Shown here one piece after another: positions 10,401 to 23,679 of a stretch of 64,000 bases of DNA. The notes beneath the pieces are model-generated. The model ran no database searches, was not told where the DNA came from, and worked only from the letters and a program-made list of their open reading frames with translations. The position numbers and the translations under genes were made by a program. This stretch comes from Prostheceraeus crozeri. Its lineage: Eukaryota > Platyhelminthes > Polycladida > Euryleptidae. The number at the start of each line of letters is the position of its first letter. Position 1 is the first letter of the stretch. The DNA is taken from the NCBI GenBank assembly GCA_907163375.1, contig CAJQUW010004740.1, positions 139,501 through 203,500 of the forward strand, read 5' to 3'.

Positions 10401-13084
10401 ACCTGTTCCAATCGATTACTTAGACATACAGGATGTCATTCGCTGTCAGACGAAGTATATTAATGTATTGTAAGCATTGTTTAATTGATTTTGTTTGAAT
10501 GTCATTCTATTTAAACACTGTTAGATTCCATTCTGTCACCCTCTGACTGAAAAGTGTTGGCACGGCGACAAAAATGTCCATTTGTTGACAAAACTGTCCC
10601 CTGTCAAATTGTTTCAGGAGAGTTGTGCTCCGTCTAAGATTCCTGGCGCGATAGATTCTCTCAAAAATTTTTGCATTTCATTTTAAGAATTGCCCTTGAC
10701 AACCTCCTCCCACAACCGGCTGATGTGGGTCTACAGCCTGCTAAATTAACATGCTGCTTTCTATTGCGCACATAATCATAAATCAGCAAATACTGTATAA
10801 CAAATGAAAGAAGCAATACCAGAAGATGTAATCAGATGTGCGATATTTTGTTCTTCACATGGCTTTAATGATAGTACAGAACTCATCCCTAGCAGAATCC
10901 CCAGCGTTATGTCTCATTAATTCTGTCAGTTTTGTCGTCAATGAAAGCAACCACTCCCATCTGAAGCAATGTGCTGCAATAGTGAATTTTATGTATGAGC
11001 AACCTAACGAAATAAGATCGTATGTGTATTGAAAGACGAGTTATTGAATGGGCAAATTGCATCAAAGTTGGTGTTTTACGTACTAATTGCAAATTTATAT
11101 TTATTATCTATTTCCTCAAGATGAGCATTTAGTAGAATTTATCATTTAGATGATTGATCCAACTCATTTTATTTGGATGATTTCTGCAGAGATTTTCAAC
11201 TTTGCTTACTACGCAAAATAGAATTAGTTATGAAAATTTGTAGTAGCATACGAGATTTTACACTCGGAATTAAAAGGATATTCTAGAGAATGATGGGGTA
11301 GAGCGATTCATTTTGAGAGAAGCCAAAAACTAGAAATAGAAATATAAAGATATATAAAGAAAAATTATACTGCAGCCTAAATACAATTGTATTTTACTTG
11401 ACTTGATACTGTGTGTAGTATCCGCAATTGGCGGATAAAATTGTTATAAATTAACGGAATTTGTAATTTTTTAAGCCTTCCATCTTCGTTCATTTCAAAG
11501 TAAAATGACATTACATAGATTATTTTAATGAAATATAATCGTCACTCATTTGCAAGAATTATCATGAGAATGAAATTCGCACATCAAAAGTGTGGAGCTT
11601 TTCTCCACAGTTCATTAACAGCAGTGAAGTATTGATATTAAATGTATTGGTTTTGAACATAAGAACCCGTTACTGTCAACGTACAGCTGTTGAAAAGGCA
11701 GAATGTTTAGTTAACAAAAGTACCAAAAAAAGTAGCTAATAAATAAATAGCACCAGCTACCAAGTAGTAAGTAGTATTACTAAGTAGTACCAAATGAAAG
11801 TAGTTGATAATCGTACCAAACTGCTTTAAGTCTCATTCTCCTGACTTTCGTAATACTTTGCAAAGCTGCTGCATTACTTGACTATAAAATGGAACCTATG
11901 TAATAAAATCTATGTTTTTTTCTTGTCTCTAGGACAAGCAACGCAAGCCGATGATTGATAACCTAAATAAGCCAAAAATGACATTAAAAGCGTGCTATTT
12001 TTAAACCACAATTGCGTTTATCTCAACTATTACGTCTGTCTCTCACTTGTATGTTGCAAGTCTCATTTATAATACCACACGGATGTTGATGCGGATATTC
12101 GGTTCTTTCAGCTCATTGTTGATCGCAGTTCTGTTGTCCAGAACCTACATCACTGTTGCATCAATCCCATATTCTCACGCTTTTTATTGCAATCGTATTT
12201 TTTCTTTCAATCTTCTGATAAATTCTTCAGCGAAATTTTCCCTACGATTATCTCTAGCGAACCCTAAACGTTTTTTAACTGACGCTGGTGACAGTTGGCC
12301 AGCCCAGCGAAAATCCTACAAATAGTATGACTAAAGCCAAATGTAAACACCGAAAACATGATGTATCTAAATTATGAGTTGAGTTTTCATGGTCAAGTGC
12401 ATAGGTCACGGAGCAGCTAATTACATTCAGACACTGTTCAATGACAATCAATTAACCGATTACAAATTTTAGTATCATGAGTTGAACATTTTATTGTTTA
12501 TTGGATTCAGTGCAACAGCAACAGCATCATGATGGAGTGATTTTATGACGTTCTTTACCGAAAAGTTTGCCAAACAATTGTGCATGAATTAAAGTTAAAC
12601 AATTCCATAGATGTTAGTACTTTGCACTCGAAAGCACTAAGTTGGTGCCAGCTTATACTGTACATGCGCGATATCTGCAATTTCATGCTCTTAGCGGTTC
12701 ATTTATTACTTCCTTATCTCATAATGGAATGCCAATATCAGAAAATTAAGTTGATCCCTAGAAGGCCCATAGCATGGTCTAAAATTATACTCTATTATCT
12801 ATAGTTCAAGTCCTCTGATTCAGATTTGAGGATTCACTTGAGTTTGATTTATTAAATGTCATAATTTCGAATGACAGTATCTACCTTCTGTTTGAATGAT
12901 CAATTAATACTTGGATATATTGTATATACTTGAGCGTTTTGCTTTCTTTTCCATACATTTTCGAATTATTCGAAGTTATGATTAAAAGAAGTAATCGCTG
13001 TTGAACAAAGTGAAACACTAGCTTATTTTCCACGCATTTCCTCATCTTTGTTAGAAATTCTCCTTTCTGTAATGATAAACGTTA
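7465..13084. other. Long stretch without recognised genes
   Basis: AT-rich DNA with no frame longer than about 110 codons and none with a recognisable domain. A purine/pyrimidine low-complexity patch of AGTAGTA and AGTACC words lies at about 11,715-11,820. I see no transposon termini, RNA gene or convincing exon. Confidence 0.5.
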
Positions 13085-13092
13085 CTTTCATG

Positions 13093-13840
13093 CAGGGATG
13101 CGGAGTCCTATCATTTCGATAGGACTTGAACTCCGACTCCGGGTGGCAAGTATACTCGCATACAGCCTAGTTTTTAAAAAAGCTAGTAACCTACATCATA
13201 GATCATTATAGGCTTTCCTGTACCTATCTTTTGTGATCATTGCTGCATCAATTATCAATCATTTTCGATGAAAGTTTATCAAATGTCGCCTTTAGTTGGA
13301 TGCACACGACTGGGGTTCTCCCATCTTGCTGATGTGTGCTTCACACGTTTTTACTCCAGTCTCTACCAGGCAGGAAAATCCCCCATCCTTCTCCAAAAAC
13401 ATGAATGCACTTTTGATTTTAATATGCGCTTTAGAAGAGCCATCACACACGATTGACGCTAGGGTAATAGGTAATGTTCTCAAACAAACGAGTATTTCAT
13501 TTTTGTCTCTGATGTGACCTTTGGTGCGTAGGTGTGATCGAGGCTAGGAAGGCTTGTCTTCTCTACTAAATCACCTAATGAAAAGACAATTCTTTTTTCA
13601 CTATAACGGTTCATTCCCTCAACTATTACAAGCTTTGCATGCACTACTGTCTCTGTACTTTTGTTTGACGGAAAAAGTTGACATCAAGACAGTGACAGCT
13701 ATGCACGAGGATAAATAATTTGTTTGTATATTTATGTTTCGGGTCAGAGCTATAGGCCGGAGGCCGGAGTCCGATCATCTGACAGGACTCCGACTCCAGC
13801 AAAAATGATAGGACTCCGGGAGACCGACTCCGCATCCCTG
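13093..13840. mobile_element. Non-autonomous hAT-type element, copy B
   Basis: A 748-bp element with ends CAGGGATGCGGAGTC and GACTCCGCATCCCTG, flanked by CTTTCATG (13,085-13,092) and CTTCCATG (13,841-13,848). That is a 7-of-8 match to an 8-bp hAT target duplication. The right subterminal region repeats GGACTCCG several times. The body aligns in reverse to 1,096-2,045. No transposase frame is present. Confidence 0.85.
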
Positions 13841-13848
13841 CTTCCATG

Positions 13849-15502
13849 GATGGCATTGTTTGAAATAAGGTTAGTTTATACTGCGTAGAGAATTCTGTTT
13901 TTCACAATATTATATAAAATAGGACTCGTTCAGTCTTTCGTTGTGAGAGACTGTGTGTCTCGCATATCTTTTTGTCGTCAGCGTTTCCTCTCCTGAAAAG
14001 AAGAAGTCGCGGTCTGTATTATAACTCCTTTGTGAAATGCTTTTCATTTTCTTATTTATGATGAAATAATGTTCTCTCTCCTTCCTTATGTCTTCTACAG
14101 CATTTGTATTGACAATGAGTCTCTATTAATATCATTGTTTATGATTTATTGTTTGATGATCCTAGAACAAAGCAATGTAGAAAATTGCACAGACGGTTTT
14201 AATTATTTGAAGTCTGTGTTCATTTCACTTCCTTGATTTTGAAGTTCCAGGGTGAGCACTTAAATGGTGAAAAATGTTGCACATGAAACGCCTCATTAAT
14301 GGCCTAGCTAAACAGATGGCACATATTGCCAGACAGTTTTTACTTTTATCTCATTTTGAAGGACTCATCAATTTTAATCTCATTCAGGTTGAAAGGCATC
14401 TCCTGTCAAGTGTCAGCCAGTGCTTTTGCATAGACTCTTGCTAAAATGAACGCGTTACAAGTGCTTTATCATCGATCTAGTATACCGCAAACTTTCCATC
14501 TTAGTGTAAAAATGACAGTGCAATGCAACTTATCACGCGAAAATAGCGCTATCATAAAGTCTATAAACTGCTTTAATCCCCTTACACTTGTGGTTTATGG
14601 CATGGATTTATGAGCACTAGACAAATGGTTCAAATCTAACCGTAGCGCTGCAAATCGCTGCCCACAGAGTAAATCATGAATTACCGTTAAAAGTAGCAGC
14701 TAAAGTATAGTAATGCTTTTTTGCACTCTGAATATAAAATTGCAGAAAAAATAAGCACATCGGTTCTATTATCAGTTGACTTTACCTGTTACGTCATTAA
14801 AATTTTTCTTATAATTTCGAATAATTGCTGTAAAGCTTCTCTGTGGCGGTAAGCGGTATTTTCGCTGAATTTAACGGCATAATATTTACAGCTTACATGA
14901 AGGGCAAAGGGACTTAGGTCATATTAGTAGACATAACAACCACCCTAGCACTTGGAAGGCACTGCCTCTTTCACATAGTGCTAGTCTAGAACTAGGTTTC
15001 TCCGTATTGAGAGAGATAGTACTACTATAGCGCTAGGCTAACACTATCCTAGTGCCTGGCACCATATGGGAGTAACAAGTCAAGTCAGAAGTCATAAACC
15101 GTCACCGACTTGAGAACCCTTGGTCGATTATCTTGAATAGAACCGATGTTGTGATATAGCACGTCACTCTTTATACTGCTCTTTTAAAAATTAGAAAAAT
15201 ATAAAAAGCGACTGAAGTTACATTCAACAAACAGTTACTGTCCATTCCATTCTCACTAACTTATTCAAAACGAAAATCGGATTTCTATGACTCCCAAATA
15301 ACGAAATATAACTCTCGGAATAGCCGATTCCCAAATGTGAAAGCACCTTAACAATATAACATTAACAAGGATCTTTAAGGACAACAATGTAGGACATTTG
15401 AGGGTGTGTAAGGGCCTGAGAAGTCATCATTACGGGACACATCGTTGCCTTGCTTTTTCCATATTGTACCATCGCTAAATTACGCACAATGGAAAGCTAA
15501 TA
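13849..15502. other. No gene recognised
   Basis: AT-rich spacer. A patch at about 14,950-15,065 repeats CTAGCACT/AGTGCTAG/CCTAGTGC words in both orientations and could be a decayed MITE, but no clean ends were found. Confidence 0.45.
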
Positions 15503-17178
15503 TCAAATACAGTAAATTTAGCTATTTTCTTGAGAGGAGAAATATCAACTTTTCCTCCCGCAGCTATGGCGTACAGCCCGAGCGCAGCGAGGGAGGGACA
15601 GATAGCTAAGGGAAGAAACATTTATTTCCTGTAGAAAGAATGTAGCTTTTCATTTTGTGATTTACAGATGTCTATTGTTTATTAAAAAATTGATGGTTGC
15701 ATCGCGAAATCTATGAATGAGTAAGTCAAAAGACTATATGGATATCTTGGTAGTCTCTGGCCAATCACAACTTGTTTATGGACTACTTCTATGATGAAGA
15801 GTTTAACTGTGGGAGGAAAAGTTAACTTTCTGATCCCGTTGGACTGAAAAGTTGGTTTTTCCACCCGGCAGTTTGCATAGAGAGATCTTTTCACTCCCAC
15901 ACAATATGAAAACCAATTTAGTTAATTTGAACTATGTAAAACATTCGTAGTGCTGTCAAAAGCGTTGGGTTATTTCGGTTACTCCCCGCAGTACCATTCT
16001 TCTATTCAGCCTGCAATCATGACAACTTTTTTCTGTTTTGTGTGGGATACTGTTCGTGATCAACAAGAAACAGTTTTACCTTTCATCAGTGAACATTGGT
16101 GAAGCCTTTCTATAGAACACATAAATATCACAGTGAACGCCCAGACTGAGTGAATTATTCAAAACACTTCACAATACAAGTATCGTGTGAATTTTAAATA
16201 CAGTATATTGTGTACTTGAATGTGATTTCGAGTGAAAGATAAATGCCTTAATTGAGACAAATTCTTGCGATTCTCATGTTCAATTGAGAACCTCGGTAGC
16301 TCGAAAACGTCATTCTTGGAGAATTTCACGTTTACATTATTCAGTCTTGCTTGAGAATGATATGTATGAAAAACATTCGCTCTCTCACACGGATGTAGTG
16401 ATTCTAAATAAATATTTTGCCATTCATTCATTCCAGTACGTAAACAACGTTTTACTGAAAACACACATTGTTCATGAGAGTGCATTTAGATGTTCATCAT
16501 CTCTGAGCAATCTTTAGCTCGGCAGCATGATTTGTCTAACAGCGTTTTTATCATTGAATGTATTTTGCGTTCGGTTATCATGCGTTCATGTTATGTCGAT
16601 GAACTCTCTCAGTGTTCGTCGTGCACTTGAAAAGAACTACATGCAGCCATTTAAAGTAGTCCTTTGAACTCATTTAATACGTTTCGTTTACTTCAGTGAA
16701 TGATCCAGCAATATAGTGATGTCCATGTAGGATGCATTAAACATTTCGACAATCAAGAAGTTTCATAGCATTTTTGAAAATGCAAGCTAAATTTTGAAAT
16801 ATATATTTTTCATTTTGTGTGGGAATGAAAAGATATCTATGTTATGCAGACTTCCGAGTGGAAAAATCAACTTTTCAGTCCCACTGGATGAGAAAGCTTT
16901 ACTTTTCCTCCTGCAGTTAACTTTTCTATGTAAACTCCTATAAATGAGAAAAATCATAGAAATCTATAAACACATTGTGATTAGCCAGAGACTACCAAGA
17001 CATCGATATAGTCCCTTGACTATATGAAAAGCTACATTCTTTCGAGAGGAAATAAACGTTTCCTCCCTTAGCTATCTGTCCATCCCTCGCTCAGATCGAG
17101 CTGTACATCAGAGCAGCGAGAGGAAAAGTTGACATTTCCTCTCTCAAGAAAATGGCTATAGTAACTTGAACTATCAAA
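15503..17178. mobile_element. Foldback-like element with long inverted termini (A)
   Basis: Two inverted arms of roughly 350-390 bp, about 15,510-15,908 and 16,808-17,160, bracket about 900 bp. The outer ends read GCTATTTTCTTGAGAG and its complement CTCTCAAGAAAATGGC. Both arms contain CAACTTTTCCTC, AGCGAGGGAGGGACAG-like and GACTACCAAGA/TCTTGGTAGTC blocks. The arms have diverged noticeably, so the insertion is old. The internal region has no ORF with a recognisable domain. It is a non-autonomous element; the superfamily is unknown. Confidence 0.65.
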
Positions 17179-17548
17179 AATGCAGTGCTACATCATTTGC
17201 CATCCTCTGTTTACTCATCATTAAATCACAGTAAAATAACTGATAAGCTAGACTCTGGTCACGGCAAAATACATTCATCATCTTGATAGCACTCAGTTCA
17301 AACGTGACGGAGAAATTTTCTTTTCATTCACTGCTTTATGACTCTCATATGGATTGCATGAATTTTTTGTTTAACACAGCCACGCAGCAGGATAAGCTGA
17401 TTAATTACGCAGACAGATAGCTCAAATCATTGTCAGATGTACCCAAAAATGTTGAGATGCAAAACTGTCAGATTGAGTTGCATTCCTCGGGTCTTCGACA
17501 ACTTTTTTGCTCAATCCTTTCCTACCAAAGGCACATAACCATGCTAGT

Positions 17549-17723
17549 AAACTATGAGCCTAAGGGTGGGACAGCCTACACACGCTTGCAACTCTCACCA
17601 GATTGGGGTAAGTAACCTCTACTGAAAGCGGTGATAGCACCCACAGCAGACAGACTCAAACCCTGGACCTTCTACACTTCCTTACAGAAGCGTGGCCCTC
17701 AACCAAGTGAGCTAATCACCACC
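17549..17723 (-). repeat. tRNA-headed SINE
   Basis: The minus strand begins GGTGGTGATTAGCTCACTTG, with an A-box-like TTAGCTCACTTGGTTGAGG, and has the B-box-like GGGTTTGAGTCTG (plus 17,651-17,663). It is followed by a non-tRNA body running to about 17,549. GC-richer than its surroundings. No target duplication was identified. Confidence 0.65.
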
Positions 17724-19922
17724 TACTAAAATACAACTTTCTCATCAGCACTATTGACATTGCGTCCAAGTGCACCAGCAATAGTCAATTAATGCTGCTT
17801 TCAGATATTGAATTGTGACTTTGTCATGGCGGTTATTCACGCCTGTTCACATTTTTCAACTGACAAAGCAACTCCATACAGGTGTTCGATTCGGCCTCTG
17901 TTACATCTATTGCTGTGGTTCTTTTAATGCCAAACCTGCGATTTTGTGAATTATATTTCAGTCACCAAAATCGTTGGTCTACAGGAGGATCAAAATTATG
18001 ACCTGTTTGAAAAGCACTTTCCGCAAGTCTGTTAAACTATTTGAAAAATCTTGTATGACAACCTTCAGCGAAGCGCATCGAGTTTTCAATATCGAGTACA
18101 GAACTGTGAGTCACTGTATTATATCATGATCATCTGCTGCACAATAGACATCGAACGAAGTATTGGACATTCAATTGCAATGCAAATAGCAGACATGAAA
18201 ATTATTTGTAGCAATTACACATTTAATTTCGTAGTCAATGAAATTCCTTGGGTGTTTGCAAATCGTGTTTCGTCTTTATAATTTTATATTAGAAGTGACT
18301 TGGAACTGTAGAATATCATTTCACCGATGCATTGTGATTGCTTTTGAAAGAATATCTTCCACATTTCGTATATGCATGTTTGAGTTGTATTTCATAGACA
18401 ATTCAGTCATCCCAATCTCTTTTTATGAGCATAGAAATTTAGTTACTAAGGAGATCTTTGTGACAAAAATTTTCAAAAACTTGTTATCTAAATTTTAAAT
18501 TGCTGTTTACAATAGAAAATGATCGAGCTTGATCAAGCAGATGGCACCATTAGAAAATTCATACACGAGCTGTGTTGTATCGTGAATTTCATGTGATTCA
18601 GTGTTGTACAGAAGACATCCCCTTTCATGCTCTGTAGTTCTGTAGTTGCTTTTGAGGTTCAGGATGGGCCTAATCCCCCACTCCCGGATCTCAATGGTCT
18701 TTAAGGCCAAGTATACGAACTAGATGGGGTTGACATAGCACTGTTACCACGACGGACGCATTCTGAGGAAAATGAAAGTCGTGACAATGAAAAGCTCAAC
18801 ATTCGCGAATGTGACTCATCAATAATTTTGTCTTGGTTGTGACGGTCTCAGATCGGGATAGAGAGTGTTTGTGTGTCACAGATGCATGTTAAGGAGGAGT
18901 TATCGAGCCTATATAGAAGGGATAGGAATTGCATATGTTTACTACTGTTTTGAGTGCTAACTTCCACTCTATATGATGTTCTTGTATACCTATAATCCTT
19001 GCAAGTAGCATCTCATTGTAATACATAATCAATTTAGCTTTCTCTTTTAAATGAATAGGTATGAAAAAGTTTCTGCTTTCTACTGCCGCGCTTATCAAGA
19101 ATGTACATTACCTATATGCGTACGTCTGGTACATGCGCATTTCGGTGCTGATGTTGATCATTGAAAGACAGCTGAATATGAAGTTTACATTATTTTTCAA
19201 TAGTCTTTTATAATTATCCATGTATTGGCATTGTGCTGAATATCATTGATATGTTCTGCTTCGAGAACATGCGCAGCCACAAATAACTAAAGTATCAATC
19301 AAAGGAATAGTGATAACAAAAGTCGCATTTTTTAAAAAACCTCAATAATGATTATCCTGAGGCAACAAATAACGTTTCATATGTATCTGACGTAAGTTGA
19401 AGTCAATAACAACAAAAAATATAATCTGAAATTAAGAAAGACCATTAGTAAATAGCCTTATCATCGTTACAATAAATGACCCATGACGATAGAAGAGATA
19501 CGATTTGGAGCATGGATTCACTCCGGGGGAAAATTTGTGCAGAGGGTGAGTAGTATCATTGACGAAATTGCTGAATAATTGCAACCCCAATATAAGACGA
19601 CGATAGTCCAGCGGAAGGAAATTGTTGCAGATATAACTTGTATTTTCTGACAATCAATGAAGCACCTGATCTGCGCTGCGCATGGGATATAATAAAATGT
19701 TGTCCAATTTTATCAACGAAAATTTGATATTGTAATTTATGGAGTCATCATTTTCCCGCTATGAAGTAGGGGGGTAACCACAGTGCATCAGCGGAGCGTT
19801 TTTTGTCAATCGAATATGCGTGCATCTAATTTTATGGCTTGTAATGACCAACGCTTTCTGTTATTTGCCTAAATATATCGCAAAACATATTTTCTGAATT
19901 TTCCTCATGATTTCCTTTCTAG
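17724..19922. other. No gene recognised
   Basis: AT-rich DNA with short open frames only (longest under 90 codons). No domain, transposon end or RNA gene seen. Confidence 0.5.
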
Positions 19923-20017
19923 ACGGTGACAGTTCAAGAATACTTCACTCTCACATTCGAGAAAGTCAGTGACAATCATCGGGAATGTCTCCCAGCCGGA
20001 AAAGGTCTTCAATTGAA
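19923..20017 (+). CDS. Possible host exon, Argonaute PAZ-like
   Basis: A 95-bp open segment sits between a good 3' splice signal (ATTTCCTTTCTAG just before 19,923) and a consensus 5' splice site, GTGAGT, at 20,018. It reads TVTVQEYFTLTFEKVSDN, then HRECLPAGKGLQLK. The pattern T-V-x-x-Y-F, an aromatic four residues later, then C-L-x-x-G matches the part of Argonaute PAZ domains usually written YF-x-x-K-Y ... PCLQVG. In Argonautes that part lies just before a YLPLE block. The upstream and downstream exons of such a gene were not found in the window, so this may be a lone exon of a gene with long introns, a pseudogene fragment or chance. Confidence 0.3.
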
Positions 20018-20787
20018 GTGAGTGTTTGTTAGAAGATTGTCTCGAGTTGTTTTGATGCCACTATAATAATTTTCCATATTGTTTGGTGCATATTCAACTT
20101 CATCATTCAAGCTATCATTGGATTTGATAAACATTTGTTTGAGAAAAATCCTTAATTCAATTTCACCTCGCAATACTTTCATAAATTCTAATTAGTAAGA
20201 CATACGGGACAAAGACAGAATGCAAATAAAACATAAACATGCGCTCACGATGCAACTACGTTGAAGATTGTCTTACTTGTAATTAGAGCAGCAATGGAAA
20301 CAGATTCCGGCGATCGGGGCTGGTGCCTCAACATACCGGCAGGCCATCGATGAGTTTATTATTTAGCCCAGGATTAGTTGCTATCCAAATTACTGCTGTT
20401 TCGAGTGTGATTGGAAGATTGGAATAACTGTATCCAATCATTAGTAAATTGTCATTTGATTTCAATAATTGGGATATTAACAAAATCAACAATTTTCGGC
20501 ATTTTCTGAACTGCACTTGTATCCTTATTAAGTGCTTACAAACAGGAGTCCCCTGCCATCTACACAGGAAAGACACATAGGAATAGTCATGAAGAAGCCA
20601 GTTTGTGCATATAATGCTATGAATTAGCGCTACTTCAACACTGCTGGACAACCGCTCTAAATTAAATGCAAATCGACAATTTGTTTTTGTTTATCCTGCA
20701 CATTAAGGTCATTAGACATTGAACTGTGTGATCTTCAATCTCTTGTTTACATAAACACTCATTTAACTAAATATTTGCACAGGCTAA
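20018..20787. other. No gene recognised
   Basis: AT-rich DNA following the possible exon. No matching downstream exon with a YLPLE-like block was seen. Confidence 0.45.
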
Positions 20788-20815
20788 AGGGCTGATCATA
20801 AAAAGCGGACCACCT
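20788..20815. repeat. Partial Tc1-like terminus
   Basis: CTGATCATAAAAAGCGGACC closely matches the left terminus of the Tc1-like element at 52,826. A 240-bp hAT MITE inserted about 25 bp inside it. The matching right end was not found. Confidence 0.45.
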
Positions 20816-21055
20816 TATAGAGATAGGTGGTTTATCTGAAGTTGACTAGAATGGAAATTGACTCAAGGTCGCGGCACATCCGGGGGAACTAAGTTGGGGC
20901 ATGAATAACCAATGAAAACCTTAGAATTTCACATGTGAATGATTCTAATCCAATAACACGATTGTTGACAGGTGTATCTAAGTGAAAATGCATGCGTGTT
21001 ATGTGCCACTATTGTGCATTCAGTTCTAGAGGCTTTATTGTTATCAATTTCTATG
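20816..21055. mobile_element. 256-bp hAT MITE family, copy 2
   Basis: A diverged 240-bp copy of the element at 3,920-4,175, in the same orientation, ending ATCAATTTCTATG. Flanks GACCACCT and TACTACCT agree at 6 of 8 bases. It is older than copies 1 and 3 by its divergence and imperfect duplication. Confidence 0.75.
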
Positions 21056-21069
21056 TACTACCTGAATTA

Positions 21070-22700
21070 CATCGATATTCAATCGATTCTCATATCTTCC
21101 AATCGTGTGTCACATCAACGTGTTTCATACATCATTCGATAGCCTTCATTCTCAGATTTCAATTCTGCTGTGATAAACTGACATCCGTTATTGTATTTCC
21201 TGGACAACGGTCAAGATGTGAAAATCACTCCATTTACAAATCGTAGTATTTCAGTAAGAAAGCATGTGAGTGTGATCAGGCGTGCGGAGGTCGAGTATTT
21301 TGTATAGGTCACGCATCGAGATCGGTGAGGTAGGAGAACCATAGCGATGGCGCGAAGTATTCACATAATCGTAACTCTATTGGCTGAAAATGTCATTTTC
21401 TCGGTTTTTCAGAAAAATGTCAGTGCTTCTTCCGAATTCTTGCGATGTAAGGAGAAAAATATGCAAGTTAATTAAAATCAGTCCAAAAATTCCTTTTCAA
21501 ACGTCCTTTAGATTTTCTCAAGATCCAAAAACTCTAGTCAATAAATGCACAATTGAAAAATAGTGAACATCTGTAGTCGTGTGGGGAGAGAACAAAGACA
21601 CGCTTTCGCTTATTGTTTGTGCTTTACTGTGCAACGAGAAATGACTTTTTCAGTCTTAGGATCTTTGATTTTCTGATAAATTTATGATACCACTATTTCT
21701 CTCCTAATCAACCGATTTCGATTAGCAAGATATAAAATAGAAATCTCGTAAAATGCTAGTTCTCTCCACGCGGCCAGCTGCGGACGCAGTTCAATTTTCG
21801 CGCAATTCTGAATATTTTGAGCTTCAGTGACTAGAAGTTGATCTAGCTTGCACAATTTTTCATTAAAAGTTTAATAATTTCTTTTGAAATTGAGAGCATG
21901 TGACATCCAAAGTTTATTTAGACTGAAATAACAACTACCGTATTAATTAATGCTTGGAAAAACAGCATGATAAATCAGAACACGCAAAAAGTCGCAGACA
22001 ACGCATGAAAAGTCTTGATAATCTATTGATAATACTCTACTACAAATCTGCCATCATAGAACCACTGTAAGTACTACATGTGCATGTGCATGCACTATCA
22101 AGTATATTATTAATACTTTTATTTTCCAGTTTTGGCTCTTTTGGTCTTTATCAATCAAATTTTATCGAACATGGCCGTAGGAGTGTACATATAGATATTT
22201 GTTGTTTCTTGTATCAGTCCTGAAATAAGCATAATTGTCAATTAATCAAATCAAACCCATGTACATTTCTTACGCCAACTCTCTTTAGCTGTGCATGATC
22301 CTCGGAACGAGCACCCGCGCATTGCAGTTATCTAAATAACGATGAAAGAGTTAATAGAAATATTCGTTTTACCTCATCAAGCAAATCTCATTGAGAAGTC
22401 ACATTGTAAAAAAATCGCACGATTTCTGATCATTCAAGAATCGCGCGATTGGTTCCGTGGCACAATTAATCGTACGGAGTCGATTAACTGCTCCTGCCAC
22501 TGCCCACGACTGATTCATTGTCATACTCCCAGGTTTTGTTGCTGAAAAATTGCGTTTCACAAATTAAGAGATTTTCGTATTTTGACCGTTGTCCAGAAAA
22601 CACAGTATCAGATGCAAATTTATCATAGTTTAATTGAAAAGTGAGAATGAAGTCACTTGAATAATGAATGGCACAATTGGAGGGCATATGAATCGATCGA
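21070..22700. mobile_element. Element with long inverted termini (B)
   Basis: The segment at about 21,070-21,250 reappears inverted at about 22,525-22,700. Shared blocks include CTGGACAACGGTCAA, TTCATTCTCA and the outer TTCRATCGATTC. Arms are roughly 180 bp and clearly diverged. The 1.25-kb interior holds a copy of the hairpin repeat (22,370-22,490) but no recognisable protein. Superfamily unknown. Confidence 0.55.
22370..22490. repeat. Dispersed hairpin repeat, copy 2
   Basis: Diverged copy of 6,985-7,130, keeping TCAAGCAAATCTCATT and the hairpin word AATCGCGCGATT (one arm degraded to AATCGCACGATT). Confidence 0.5.
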
Positions 22701-22847
22701 ACTTTGAAATTAGGTGATTCGTTTTTCTATTAGCACTGATCTGAAAAGTCTTCAAGCGCCATCTTGAAATTTAAATTTTTACGTCATTCCTTTGGATTAG
22801 GCTATCTGTTTTTTCAGATTTGTTCACAAATGCCATACATGAGGCCC

Positions 22848-23679
22848 ATAGAGTAGGTATATTATGTAGAGTAGCAACTCAGCATTTATTAAATCCCCTT
22901 TGTGCATGCAGTTTCGATTCTATTAAATGAACACGAGGTGAATACAGTTGGAATTGTTTCCAAATGTGAGATATGCACATTTATACAGTTTTGAAGAAAC
23001 TACAACGGAATTGAGTGGTCATGGTAGTATAATGCAGAAGGAAATGATACGTGTAGTGATATGCAGATCGTCCGTGTCATGACAGCCTTGGAGAGGTAAT
23101 GTTTGCTAAGTTAGCAACTCGATGACCTGCTATTGCTTTCATGCTGAACCTCAAGAGAATCTTCTTAAACGTGATAAGCAACCTGCACCTGGTAGAGAAA
23201 AACAGCATAATCAAAGACAATGATTTCAATTGACTTTAAAAGATGTATATGGTTTCACATCACTAACCAGATTCAAGAAATTAAACATAAATTTAATGAA
23301 TCACAAAATCATGACGATGAAAACATGACATGTCAGCCAAGACAGTACAATAAGATCTGGACTTTTTCATGAAGACTTCCATTATAATGCAGTTCATTAG
23401 ATTTCCTTGATCATCAGCATAATTTCCGCTTAGCTACGATGCTTGTTAGCAAATATTCATTCCCTTTGATAACCAACTTGTTTCATACTACTTATAAGAG
23501 GGCGACATGTCGGTAGTAGGCCTATATAAATTTGCCACAATTTAGCATCTTGAAGACTGTTCAAATAATTTTTTGAGTCGCAGGAACGTAAACTCCGCAA
23601 AAAACTGAATCTTTTCATAAAAAATTTCATTGTATACAGATACTTTTTGTGTCGACACTCTACCTACATATACTTTATG
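22848..23679 (+). mobile_element. 830-850-bp hAT family, copy R1
   Basis: Starts CATAGAGTAGGTATATTATG and ends in the inverted counterpart (CATAAAGTATATGTAGGTAG on the minus strand). Flanks ATGAGGCC and ATGCAGCC match at 6 of 8 bases. Full-length homology to 27,280-28,125, and in reverse to 39,955-40,768. No coding capacity. Confidence 0.75.
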
